Part shown: in pieces, positions 7,763-15,638 of the stretch
Layout: each line of letters starts with the position of its first letter
How positions within the stretch are numbered: the stretch's first letter is position 1
NCBI GenBank assembly: GCA_024690445.1
Contig: JAILPD010000047.1
Coordinates: forward strand, 1-50,324
Origin: Acholeplasmatales bacterium
GTDB taxonomy: Bacteria > Bacillota_I > Bacilli_A > Acholeplasmatales > Anaeroplasmataceae
Length of the DNA: 50,324 nt
Direction: 5' to 3'
Notes under the pieces: model-generated
The model's input: only the letters and a program-made list of their open reading frames with translations
Database searches by the model: none
Told to the model about the DNA's origin: nothing
Position numbers and translations under genes: made by a program

Positions 7763-8902
7763 CTACCTTTCTGTAATTTTTATTCTTGGATCGAAGAATA
7801 CTGTAATAATATCACCTAATAAGAATGCAAGCATAGAAATAGCAGCATATAATACTGTTAATCCTTGAATAGCTGGAATATCTGGTGAACCTTGTAATGC
7901 TTGTACTAATTCTCTACCAGTACCTGGAATTGACCAAATTTCCTCAACGAAATATGAACCAATTAATGCTGAAAGCAATGTAGCTGGAATATTTCTTACA
8001 AGTGGTACACACGCATTTCTTAATACGTGAGTATACATAATTCTATTTTCAGATAAACCCTTAGATCTTGCGAACTTAACATAATCTGAATTTAATTCAT
8101 CTACCATGAATCTTCTTACCCAAATAATCAAACCAGGAATACTTAGGAAGAAAATCGAGAATATTGGAATAATTAATGTCCTCCAATCCTCTGAATCATA
8201 GAAATATCCAAATCCTGCCCATCCCCAAATACCGGTCTTATCACCAGTCCAGTTTTTTATGAACAAGTAAAATACTAATGCAGGGATAGCATAATTTAGT
8301 ACGATAAATGCAGTTCCTAATTTGTCAACGATTCCTCCAGGCTTTTTTGCCATTGCAACTCCAAGAGGGAAACCAACTAAATAAGTCAATAATACAGATA
8401 TTAATGATATTCTCATTGAAATACCCATTCTGCTGCCGATTATTGTTGTTACGAATTCACTTTGGTTAATTGAACGTCCTAAATAAATTAAACCAGTCCA
8501 AGTCTTTTTAACTTCAGTGTATGTATTATTCCATACATATGGTATTTCTTTTGGGATTGGTAATATGTAATAGATGTATTGGAATACATTTCTAATTACA
8601 GGAACTCTATTACCATTAATATCAACAATACCATAAATGAACAATTGCTTGTTCTTGTAATTTTCTGCTATACCAGTACCAAGACGTCCTTCTAGCTTAG
8701 CATAAGTTGATTCGCTATAGAACTTATTATCTGGAAGCAATCTAATCAATACTGCTACAATAGCAACAATGATTATTAATGTGAAAAACGAAGATAGAAC
8801 TCTTTTTAAAATGTACAAAAAAGTGTCATTAGATAGTGCTTTTACTATCTTTTGCCACACCATTTTAAAACTCTTTTTTTCTGTCAGTTCGACATTTTCC
8901 AT
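7763..8902 (-). CDS. oppB: Oligopeptide ABC transporter permease OppB, long loop form
   Basis: Outer permease subunit. At 379 residues it is longer than the usual 305-320. The N terminus is extended by about 25 residues before the first membrane segment, and a loop of roughly 90 residues (about 65-155) separates the first and second segments, as in Mollicute-type OppB. The EAA loop DYVKFARSKGLSENRIMYTH and the following RNACVPLV are conserved. AAGGGTG serves as ribosome site. An 86-bp spacer with a strong hairpin separates it from the upstream oppA, suggesting lower expression than the binding protein. Confidence 0.94.
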   Translation of the reverse strand: MENVELTEKKSFKMVWQKIVKALSNDTFLYILKRVLSSFFTLIIIVAIVAVLIRLLPDNKFYSESTYAKLEGRLGTGIAENYKNKQLFIYGIVDINGNRVPVIRNVFQYIYYILPIPKEIPYVWNNTYTEVKKTWTGLIYLGRSINQSEFVTTIIGSRMGISMRISLISVLLTYLVGFPLGVAMAKKPGGIVDKLGTAFIVLNYAIPALVFYLFIKNWTGDKTGIWGWAGFGYFYDSEDWRTLIIPIFSIFFLSIPGLIIWVRRFMVDELNSDYVKFARSKGLSENRIMYTHVLRNACVPLVRNIPATLLSALIGSYFVEEIWSIPGTGRELVQALQGSPDIPAIQGLTVLYAAISMLAFLLGDIITVFFDPRIKITER

Positions 8903-8932
8903 TTTTTAAAACACCCTTTCTAAATAACGACG

Positions 8933-8959
8933 AAAGGGAATAACAAAATTATTCCCTTT
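8933..8959 (-). other. Intercistronic hairpin between oppA and oppB
   Basis: AAAGGGAATAA and TTATTCCCTTT form an 11-bp perfect stem with a 5-nt loop. On the minus (coding) strand it is not followed by a U-run, so it is better read as a 3' stabiliser or processing signal. Such a signal would keep the oppA message abundant while letting part of transcription continue into oppBCDF, an arrangement common for binding-protein genes. Confidence 0.65.
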
Positions 8960-8988
8960 GCTGTTATTATATATTATAATATATTTTT

Positions 8989-11151
8989 TTAATTCTTTCC
9001 ATCTTCGTATGCTTGATTAATAGCATCTCTTTGGGCTCTAGTTAATACTGTATCAGAAACAACAACGTTCTTGAACTTATCAGCGTTGTTACCATAAGCA
9101 GCCTTAGAAGCTTGATGAGGGATAGACTTAGATACTACTGGGTAAATACCACTTCTTGTATACCAAGGAATGATAATTGCATCTTCATAAATTGCCTTAT
9201 ATTCAGCTTCAGCGAATTTTTGATATCTTTCAGTAATTTTTGCAGGATCAGTGATTGCAGCGGCTATTTCATAAGCTTCAGTGAATGAACCTAAAATATT
9301 GTGCATTAATTGCTTTTGTTCATCAGTTAAATTACCAGAGAAGCCCATGTAATTGATAGTATCTCCTTCTTCTTCGATTATAGTATGTAAGAATGACTTA
9401 GGATCACCATAGTCAGCACCCCAACCTTGGAACATTGAGAAGTCATAGTTATAAATATCAGCACCCCATTCATCCATTTGGTCATCATCAGCTGCAACGT
9501 TGATTCTAATATCAACAGCACCATTTGAATTTGCCTCTAGTGCATCATACATAATCTTTTCATAACCAGCTTGTTCTGGATCCAATTCACCAAGAACATC
9601 TATCTTAATAGGGAATGTTACACCTTGAGCTTCTAATTCTTGCTTAGCAGCTGCGAAATATTGACCAGCCTTTGTTGCATCATAGATAGGGTCATTACCT
9701 TGGTCAGTACCATTTAATCTAACACCTTGTGTACCACGCTTTTGATTGAATACATCTTCTACATAAGAAGCATAATCCTTATTATTATTGTCATAAGCTA
9801 ATTCCTTAACTGTATAAGAACGAATTAATCTTTCAGCTGGGTCTTCTTGACTAAAGAATTGTAGATAACTCATAACATTTAAGCCATATAAGAAACCAAA
9901 ACGGAAATTCTTATTAGCAACTGCCTTTGCTGTATCTGCCTTTTCCTTATCAGTCTTTGCTGTGATTCCTCCATTATATTCATAATTTGTTCTAATATAA
10001 TTGAAGAATGCAGAGAAACAGAATTGGTCTGTAGATGTTACAGGTGAACAAGATGGATCAACTGGATTTTTAGCACTACCAGTACCAGCAGTACCCTTTA
10101 CATATTTAGTCCATCCTTCTCCATCAGAAGATTGAACTGTAAATGAGTCAGTGTCTCCATTTTCAAATAACTTTCTACCTGTATCAATTGTCGACTTTCT
10201 AGATAAATATGTTTCTTGAACTGTATTTACATATACATGCTCTACATCATGATACTTTTCATTCTTAGTTAAGATAATCTTAGATCCCTTTTGATATTCA
10301 GTCATTCTAAATGCACCATTAACTAAAATGTTGTCTTCACTTGAACCAAAATCAGTACCTTGTTCATCTAGATAATCCCTATTTACTGGATAATAACAAC
10401 CATATGTTAAGAATGTCATAAAATATGGAGTTTCATCACATAATGTATATTCGATTGTATAATCATCAATTGCTTTAATACCTACACTAGAAATAGGTAA
10501 GTCATCCTCTGTATTAGTAATTGTGTTACCAGATACTTCATTATTCTTTCTAGAAGTATAGTATTCTCTAGCACCATCAATAACATCAAATACTAAGTAA
10601 GTTAACTCAGATGCATTGAATGGATCGATTAAGTATTCCATACCAGCTACGAAGTCATCAGCCTTAACTTCTGCCACTTCTGCACCAGTCTTATTATCAA
10701 CCCACTTAACGCCTTCTTTTAATTTGAAAGTCCAAGTTTGCTTACCAGCATCATTTTTACCAATCTTGTAACCTAAAGCTAAATCACCATAGATTTCGCC
10801 ATATTGGTTATTAGCAATTAAACCATCAACCATATTAACATATTGTTGAGAGTTGAAAGCCCAAGTATTCTTATAATAATTGAACTTCTCTAATTGGATA
10901 TCTGTAGTATAAGTTGTTTTGAAAGTATCCTTAGTCTTAATTCTTTGACCAGCAACTGAGTAATAACCTTCCTCATCAATAGCTGGATTTGGATGTGGAT
11001 TTTCAAGTGAAGTGAAATCACTTGGTAAACTACCATGCCAGTTAGTTCCACCATATTCTCTATCCTTTGCATCATCAGAACCAGAACATGAAGCAACTGT
11101 AATAGTAGCAACTGCAGCAAGTGCAGCTAATGTAATCTTTTTAATTTTCAT
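8989..11151 (-). CDS. oppA: Oligopeptide-binding lipoprotein OppA
   Basis: Extracellular solute-binding lipoprotein (SBP_bac_5 family) that captures peptides and delivers them to OppBC. A start at 11151 gives a 720-residue protein with a clean lipoprotein signal: basic MKIKK, hydrophobic core, lipobox VASC with Cys22 as lipidation site. An ORF start 72 bases upstream is rejected because it would place charged residues before the signal and AAGGGA lies just before the chosen ATG. It is longer than typical OppA (about 520-600). The family features WTFKLKEGVKW and the late domain with ADYGDPKSFLHT are visible. It is first in the operon, behind a strong promoter with extended -10. Confidence 0.95.
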   Translation of the reverse strand: MKIKKITLAALAAVATITVASCSGSDDAKDREYGGTNWHGSLPSDFTSLENPHPNPAIDEEGYYSVAGQRIKTKDTFKTTYTTDIQLEKFNYYKNTWAFNSQQYVNMVDGLIANNQYGEIYGDLALGYKIGKNDAGKQTWTFKLKEGVKWVDNKTGAEVAEVKADDFVAGMEYLIDPFNASELTYLVFDVIDGAREYYTSRKNNEVSGNTITNTEDDLPISSVGIKAIDDYTIEYTLCDETPYFMTFLTYGCYYPVNRDYLDEQGTDFGSSEDNILVNGAFRMTEYQKGSKIILTKNEKYHDVEHVYVNTVQETYLSRKSTIDTGRKLFENGDTDSFTVQSSDGEGWTKYVKGTAGTGSAKNPVDPSCSPVTSTDQFCFSAFFNYIRTNYEYNGGITAKTDKEKADTAKAVANKNFRFGFLYGLNVMSYLQFFSQEDPAERLIRSYTVKELAYDNNNKDYASYVEDVFNQKRGTQGVRLNGTDQGNDPIYDATKAGQYFAAAKQELEAQGVTFPIKIDVLGELDPEQAGYEKIMYDALEANSNGAVDIRINVAADDDQMDEWGADIYNYDFSMFQGWGADYGDPKSFLHTIIEEEGDTINYMGFSGNLTDEQKQLMHNILGSFTEAYEIAAAITDPAKITERYQKFAEAEYKAIYEDAIIIPWYTRSGIYPVVSKSIPHQASKAAYGNNADKFKNVVVSDTVLTRAQRDAINQAYEDGKN

Positions 11152-11194
11152 AATTCCCTTTCCTTCCTTTTTTAATGAAATAAAAATCAACTTA

Positions 11195-11223
11195 ATTATA
11201 GCACCACTATTTTTTTCTTTCAA
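11195..11223 (-). promoter_or_regulatory. opp operon promoter
   Basis: TTGAAA (11218-11223), 17-bp spacer, TATAAT (11195-11200) with the extended -10 element TGcTATAAT, on the minus strand. The predicted start near 11188 leaves a leader of about 37 nt before the oppA ATG. Confidence 0.8.
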
Positions 11224-11229
11224 GCAAAG

Positions 11230-11490
11230 CGTCTTTATTTTTTATTCAAAAATTCGAATTTTTTGTGTGTAATAACCGTTTTTTGTTTGATTATTTTATT
11301 ATTTTTCGAATAAAATTCAATTTCAAACTAATTTTACACAAGCGTTCTAAGTTCAAACTTCCCCATTTGTTGACTAACTTTATGTATTTTTTTAAACAAA
11401 AATCGCAATTTTGTTGCATAAATCTTTTTTGTCTCGAATAAAATTCGACATTCTTGAAGGCGACTCTTCTCTTCAAGGAAAATTAAAAAA
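11230..11490. other. Divergent opp/trpS spacer with TTCGAA-type dyads
   Basis: No gene is supported here. The AT-rich stretch holds a perfect 16-bp palindrome AAAAATTCGAATTTTT at 11248-11263, a near-dyad TTCGAATAAAATTCAA at 11305-11320, and a perfect 6-3-6 dyad TCGAATAAAATTCGA at 11434-11448. The last two share the 12-mer CGAATAAAATTC. A 7-bp hairpin CTTGAAG/CTTCAAG lies at 11453-11477. The repeated core suggests one regulator with several sites, but the regulator is unknown. Short ORFs here lack ribosome sites and family features. Confidence 0.4.
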
Positions 11491-11492
11491 AC

Positions 11493-11521
11493 TTGAAAAA
11501 AATTACATTTTTTATTATAAT
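11493..11521 (+). promoter_or_regulatory. Candidate trpS promoter
   Basis: TTGAAA (11493-11498), 17-bp spacer, TATAAT (11516-11521). The match is excellent, but the implied start (about 11528) falls on the AGTA that forms the 5' side of the T-box specifier loop, leaving no base stem. An alternative is TTGACT at about 11370 with TAAACA 17 bp downstream, which would add about 125 nt of leader. Confidence 0.5.
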
Positions 11522-11527
11522 TTATTC

Positions 11528-11700
11528 AGTACTTTATATTTTTCTAACATTTTAGCGACTGTTGGGTGGTGTAAGCAACAGAATGAATTATAAAGGAATT
11601 GGTTTTAAATCTTAATTTTAAGTGCTGACACAGTCAGAATTAAGGTGGCACCGCGCTATTAATGCGTCCTTAAGATTATTTTTAATCTTGGACGCTTTTT
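11528..11700 (+). ncRNA. Tryptophan T-box leader of trpS
   Basis: A T-box riboswitch senses uncharged tRNA-Trp and prevents termination. Seen here: AGTA (11528-11531) opposite GAA (11596-11598) flanking a perfect 7-bp stem CTTTATA (11532-11538)/TATAAAG (11589-11595). A distal stem-loop, CTGTTG...CAACAG, carries the conserved GGTGTAA-type apical loop (11559-11581). The specifier UGG (11600-11602), directly after GAA, matches Trp. A stem CTGAC-ACA-GTCAG (11625-11637) is followed by the T-box AAGGTGGCACCGCG (11642-11655). The terminator GCGTCC...GGACGC plus T5 lies at 11664-11700. The UGG codon and the downstream trpS agree. The 5' boundary is uncertain. Confidence 0.92.
11664..11700 (+). terminator. 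T-box-controlled attenuator before trpS
   Basis: GCGTCC (11664-11669) and AAGATT (11672-11677) pair with AATCTT (11684-11689) and GGACGC (11690-11695), followed by five T. The antiterminator pairs the T-box bulge region with the GCGTCC arm. Confidence 0.9.
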
Positions 11701-11722
11701 ATATTTATAAGGGGGATTATTT

Positions 11723-12721
11723 ATGAGATTAATTTCAGGAATTCAACCTAGTGGTAATATTACACTAGGAAATTATTTAGGAGCCATTAAGAATTTTGTT
11801 AAGTTACAAGATAGAGAAGATATCACAGACTTCTTAGTGTTCGTAGCTGATATGCACGCTATCACTGTTCCACAGGATAAGCAAGCATTAAGACAAAATA
11901 TCAAATCTTTAGTAGCTACATATTTAGCTTGTGGTTTAAATCCAGAAAAGGTACATATCTTCATTCAATCTGAAGTACCTGCCCATGCTCAACTTGGTTG
12001 GATATTACAATGCAATGGTTATATTGGTGAATTAGAAAGAATGACACAATTTAAAGATAAAAAGGAAAAACAAGTTGCTGGTGTATCAGTTGGTCTTTTA
12101 ACTTATCCTTCTTTAATGGCTGGAGATATTCTTCTATATGATAGTGATGCAGTACCTGTTGGACAAGATCAAAAACAACATCTAGAATTAACTAGAACAT
12201 TAGCTGAAAGATTTAATAATAAATATGGTGATACATTCGTCGTACCAGAACCATTCATTAGTGAGGCTGGCGCAAAGGTTATGTCATTAACTGAACCAAC
12301 AAAGAAAATGTCTAAGTCTGATCCAAATCCAAAAGCATATATTGCATTATTAGATGAGATTAATATTGCTAAGAAAAAGATTAAATCAGCTGTTACTGAT
12401 TCAGATGGTAAGATTGTATTTGATACAGTAAATAAGCCAGGTATATCTAATCTATTAACTATTCTTTCTTGTTTAACTAATACTTCTATTAAAGATTTAG
12501 TAGAAAAATATAAGGATTCTAATTATGCAACATTTAAAGAAGATGTTGCTAATGCAGTTGCTGCTGAATTAGAACCAATTCAAAAGAGATATAATGAATT
12601 AATTAATTCTCCTAAGCTTGATGAGGTATTAAATGAAGGTAGAGATTATGCTAATTATCTAGCTAATAAGAAAATTGCTAAAGTATATAATAAGATTGGT
12701 TTAGGAAGAAAAACAAAATAA
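11723..12721 (+). CDS. trpS: Tryptophanyl-tRNA synthetase
   Basis: Charges tRNA-Trp with tryptophan using ATP; cytosolic class I synthetase. The 332-residue length is normal. The HIGH-equivalent PSGNITLGNYLG is near the N terminus and the KMSKS loop (KKMSKSDPNPKA) is in the middle. The GxDQxxHxE-type motif appears as PVGQDQKQHLELTR. The AGGGGGAT site precedes the ATG. Expression is governed by the T-box leader directly upstream. The stop codon overlaps the start of the next gene by one base (TAATG). No tryptophan biosynthesis genes are in the window. Confidence 0.97.
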   Translation: MRLISGIQPSGNITLGNYLGAIKNFVKLQDREDITDFLVFVADMHAITVPQDKQALRQNIKSLVATYLACGLNPEKVHIFIQSEVPAHAQLGWILQCNGYIGELERMTQFKDKKEKQVAGVSVGLLTYPSLMAGDILLYDSDAVPVGQDQKQHLELTRTLAERFNNKYGDTFVVPEPFISEAGAKVMSLTEPTKKMSKSDPNPKAYIALLDEINIAKKKIKSAVTDSDGKIVFDTVNKPGISNLLTILSCLTNTSIKDLVEKYKDSNYATFKEDVANAVAAELEPIQKRYNELINSPKLDEVLNEGRDYANYLANKKIAKVYNKIGLGRKTK

Positions 12722-13023
12722 TGAAAATTATAGAAACTATTGAGGATTTAAATTTACAGCTTGATGATCCTAATTGTCAGGAATTATCAAAAAAATTAAA
12801 AAAGAAATATTCTATTTTAGGTAATCTTCTATTCTTTATAGGTTTAATTATTGCAATATTAGCATTTGTTGCTGTAGTATCTGTTTCAATCTATGCCATA
12901 GTAAATAAACAAATGATTTATTGGCATATGCTTTTAATTATTGCAATATTAATATTTTCAATAATGGCTATAGCTGGAAGATTCTTCCAATCACTTGCAA
13001 AGTCAATCCAAATAAAAAATTAA
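12721..13023 (+). CDS. Small two-helix membrane protein, unknown
   Basis: Not recognised. The 100 residues contain a charged N-terminal region (about 1-33) and two hydrophobic helices (about 34-58 and 67-90). Its ATG shares one base with the trpS stop, so it is translated from the trpS message by coupling and is under the same T-box. The stop lies inside the terminator stem. The hydrophobic pattern and coupling support a real gene. A link to amino-acid supply is only suggested by position. Confidence 0.7.
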   Translation: MKIIETIEDLNLQLDDPNCQELSKKLKKKYSILGNLLFFIGLIIAILAFVAVVSVSIYAIVNKQMIYWHMLLIIAILIFSIMAIAGRFFQSLAKSIQIKN

Positions 13024-13047
13024 CGGCGCTAACCGTTAATTTTTTTA
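13019..13047. terminator. Bidirectional terminator shared by trpS unit and ylbF-like gene
   Basis: ATTAACGG (13019-13026), loop CGCTAA, CCGTTAAT (13033-13040), then seven T. The plus-strand stop TAA (13021-13023) is in the left arm and the minus-strand stop TAG (13029-13031) is in the loop, so both convergent coding ends are built into one hairpin. Confidence 0.9.
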
Positions 13048-13355
13048 TTTAATTCATATTCAAGTGATTCAGAAAAATTCTTTAGCATATTATTAACATA
13101 ATCCATTAATTCTAAATATTCTTCTACAAATGGTATTTCTAATAATTCTTCATTTGCTTTTTTATATTCATCCTCATAGATTTTAAGTTGATTAATTTGA
13201 TTAAATTCTTTAGCATTTACTATTTTCTTTTGAATATCTTTTATCTCATCAAATTTATTAATTATCTTTTCATTTGATTCAATATATTTTTTTAATTCCT
13301 TAAGTCTTATTACTTCAGGAATATTATTAAAATAATCTAATAATTTATTATTCAA
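13029..13355 (-). CDS. YlbF/YmcA family RNase Y cofactor-like protein
   Basis: A 108-residue, all-helical, highly charged protein of the Com_YlbF family. Two members, YlbF and YmcA, form with YaaT the Y-complex that directs RNase Y cleavage in B. subtilis. Placement after miaB, in the same cluster as rny, matches ymcA of Bacillus and is the main support; the sequence itself shows the family helix pattern (IPEVIRLKELKKYIESNEKI, then IPFVEEYLELMDYVNNML). The start appears to be TTG at 13353-13355, overlapping the miaB end by 8 nt with GGTGA 5 bases upstream; no ATG exists before residue 88. It could equally be called YlbF, since the two are close paralogues. Confidence 0.78.
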   Translation of the reverse strand: MNNKLLDYFNNIPEVIRLKELKKYIESNEKIINKFDEIKDIQKKIVNAKEFNQINQLKIYEDEYKKANEELLEIPFVEEYLELMDYVNNMLKNFSESLEYELNKKING

Positions 13356-14796
13356 CTAAATCACCAATCATAAACCAGCTCTTAGCGTCTGTTATTTTAA
13401 CTTTCACAATTTGACCAATTAAAGACTTATCATTAGATTTAAAGTGAGTAAGCTTATTATGCTTAGAATAACCTGATAACATACCATCATCAGATTTAGA
13501 TTCACCATCTACTAATACTTCAACGATTCTACCAACAAATCTTTGATTGCCCTTTAAATAGCCTTCATCTACTGCATCCTTTAATTGATTGAACCACTCA
13601 TGCTTTTCTTCAGCTGAGATAGGGTCTTCCATCTTCGCAGCCGGAGTTCCTTCTCTTGGAGAATAAATAAATGTAAATGCTCCTTCAAAGCCTGCCTCTT
13701 TAACTAATGTTAGAGTATCATTGAATTCTTCCTTAGTTTCACCAGGATATCCAACAATAATATCTGTTGTAATAGAAATATCAGGAATCTCTTCTCTTAA
13801 TCTCTTAATCTTATAAAGATAATCCTCTCTAGTATATTTTCTATTCATTATCTTTAATACTCTATCATTACCAGATTGAACGGGGAAATGTAGATGTGGC
13901 ATTACACTCTTGCATGTTGCCATAGCATTAATTGCATTTTCATCCATATCTCTTGGATGTGGAGATGTAAATCTAACTCTTTCAATTCCTGTTTTATCAA
14001 TATCTCTTAATAGGTCACCAAATGTATATGAACCATCATTTAAGTCCTTACCATATGCATTTACGTTTTGACCTAATAAGCAAATTTCTTTATATCCTAA
14101 TGAAACTAATTCCTTAACCTCATCAATAATATCTTCTTTAGCTCTAGATCTTTCTCTTCCTCTAGTATATGGAACAATACAATATGTACAGAATTCATCG
14201 CATCCATACATTATATGAACCCAAGCTTTAAATTTAGATTCTCTTACCTTAGGAGTACCCTCTAAAATATTACCTTCAGTTGATAATACCTCAACAGCCT
14301 TTTCCTTAGTAAAATACGCTTGATAAATAAGCTTAGGTAAATTACCTCTATTATGAGTACCAAATATTAAATCAACAAATGGATATGACTCAATTAATTT
14401 AGTTGTGGCATTTTCCTCTTGAGGCATACAACCGCAAATACCAATAATCATATCAGGGTGATTTCTCTTTCTACCCTTTAATTGACCTAATACTCCCCAA
14501 ATTCTTTGTTCAGCATTTTCTCTTACAGCACAAGTATTTAATAATACTAAATCAGATTCTAGTGGATCTTTGGCATGCTTATATCCAATAGACTCTAAGA
14601 TACCTGCCATAATTTCAGAATCAGCCTCATTACCTTGGCAACCATAAGTATAAATATAATATGTCTTTCCGTCGCCTAAATGAGCATATGCATCTTCAAC
14701 CTTATATTGAATTGTTTCAGTCTTAAAATCTCTTCTTAATCTTGCATTCTTTAATGATGGCAATACCATTTTTTCTTTATTAACACACTTAGCCAT
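13348..14796 (-). CDS. miaB: tRNA-2-methylthio-N6-isopentenyladenosine-37 methylthiotransferase
   Basis: Radical-SAM enzyme adding a methylthio group to i6A37 of tRNAs, acting after MiaA, whose gene is at 40963-41853. The 482 residues show an N-terminal MTTase domain with cluster cysteines C53, C89 and C123. The radical-SAM triad CxxxCxxC follows as C199, C203 and C206 (YGCDEFCTYC). A C-terminal TRAM domain ends the protein. A basic extension of about 45 residues precedes the domain, as in Bacillus MiaB. AGAGG lies 8-9 bases before the ATG. It lies in the rny-ymdB-miaB-ylbF order typical of Bacillota. Confidence 0.96.
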   Translation of the reverse strand: MAKCVNKEKMVLPSLKNARLRRDFKTETIQYKVEDAYAHLGDGKTYYIYTYGCQGNEADSEIMAGILESIGYKHAKDPLESDLVLLNTCAVRENAEQRIWGVLGQLKGRKRNHPDMIIGICGCMPQEENATTKLIESYPFVDLIFGTHNRGNLPKLIYQAYFTKEKAVEVLSTEGNILEGTPKVRESKFKAWVHIMYGCDEFCTYCIVPYTRGRERSRAKEDIIDEVKELVSLGYKEICLLGQNVNAYGKDLNDGSYTFGDLLRDIDKTGIERVRFTSPHPRDMDENAINAMATCKSVMPHLHFPVQSGNDRVLKIMNRKYTREDYLYKIKRLREEIPDISITTDIIVGYPGETKEEFNDTLTLVKEAGFEGAFTFIYSPREGTPAAKMEDPISAEEKHEWFNQLKDAVDEGYLKGNQRFVGRIVEVLVDGESKSDDGMLSGYSKHNKLTHFKSNDKSLIGQIVKVKITDAKSWFMIGDLVE

Positions 14797-14826
14797 AAAT
14801 AAAACCTCTTTTTAATAACGAAAGTA

Positions 14827-15588
14827 TTATACTCTAACTTTAAGATTTAATCTAGTAATTTTATTAACTGAATCTAAATCTAATATAACACCATTAATTC
14901 TATAAAATTCTGACTTAGCAACGCTAGCCTTTTCATATACTCCAGTTCTAAATCTTTTAATGATTGTATCTATATCATCACCGATAACTGAATCATATGG
15001 TCCATTCATTCCAATATCAGAAATATAACATGTGTTCTTATATACTTCCTCATCAGCAGTTTGAACATGAGTATGAGTTCCTATAACAGCATCTACTTTT
15101 CCAGCAAATTGATACATAAATGCCTTCTTTTCAGAAGTAGCATCACCATGAAAATCAACAATAATTTTATCCGCCTTAATATTTTCTAATAATCTATCCA
15201 TTGTTTTAAATGGACAATCAAGAGGTGTATTAGAATATACTCTTCCTAGCATATTAACAATAGCAATTATTTTATCATTATATTTTATGTATAAAACATC
15301 CTTACCATATTCAGTATTTAAATTAGCAGGACGACAAATAGTAGCATCATTAATATATTCTTTTATTTCTGATTTAGAGAATGTATGATTACCCATAGAC
15401 ATTCCTTGAATACCTATTGTTTTTAATTCTTTGTAATGCTTCTGAGTTAAACCTAAGCCACCACTTACGTTTTCTGCATTAGCAAGTACAACATTGATAC
15501 CATATTCCTTTTTAATTGATTCTAATTGAGTCTTTAATACAGAAATAGTACCTTCACCTACTATATCTCCTAAATAAAGAATTTTCAT
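14827..15588 (-). CDS. ymdB: YmdB-type metallophosphodiesterase
   Basis: Binuclear-metal phosphodiesterase of the YmdB/TIGR00282 family, able to cleave 2',3'-cyclic nucleotides and, in B. subtilis, influencing biofilm and motility decisions. The 253 residues start MKILYLGDIVGE with metal ligands in GDIVGE, NAEN, GNHTF, DFHGDATSEK and GTHTHVQTAD, which covers the whole family metal site. The start at 15588 is chosen because GAGGTGAG lies 5-6 bases upstream; an ORF start 39 bases earlier runs through a hairpin. It sits directly after rny, its usual neighbour. Confidence 0.95.
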   Translation of the reverse strand: MKILYLGDIVGEGTISVLKTQLESIKKEYGINVVLANAENVSGGLGLTQKHYKELKTIGIQGMSMGNHTFSKSEIKEYINDATICRPANLNTEYGKDVLYIKYNDKIIAIVNMLGRVYSNTPLDCPFKTMDRLLENIKADKIIVDFHGDATSEKKAFMYQFAGKVDAVIGTHTHVQTADEEVYKNTCYISDIGMNGPYDSVIGDDIDTIIKRFRTGVYEKASVAKSEFYRINGVILDLDSVNKITRLNLKVRV

Positions 15589-15609
15589 ACTTCTCACCTC
15601 TTGAAACAA

Positions 15610-15633
15610 AAGAGAGTGAACAATCACTCTCTT
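15610..15633 (-). terminator. Hairpin between rny and ymdB
   Basis: AAGAGAGTGA (15610-15619) and TCACTCTCTT (15624-15633) form a perfect 10-bp stem with a 4-nt loop. On the minus strand it is followed by TTGTTTC, a poor U-tract, so it may be a leaky terminator or processing site separating rny from ymdB-miaB-ylbF levels. Confidence 0.6.
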
Positions 15634-15638
15634 GTATT

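Noticed and set aside
11559..11581. TGG inside the GGTGTAA loop as the T-box specifier codon
   Set aside because: This is the conserved distal loop of stem I. The specifier is the UGG at 11600-11602, just after the GAA that faces AGTA.
11291..11593. Short ORFs in the opp/trpS spacer
   Set aside because: No ribosome site or family pattern; they cross the T-box leader, promoter and dyads that explain this stretch better.
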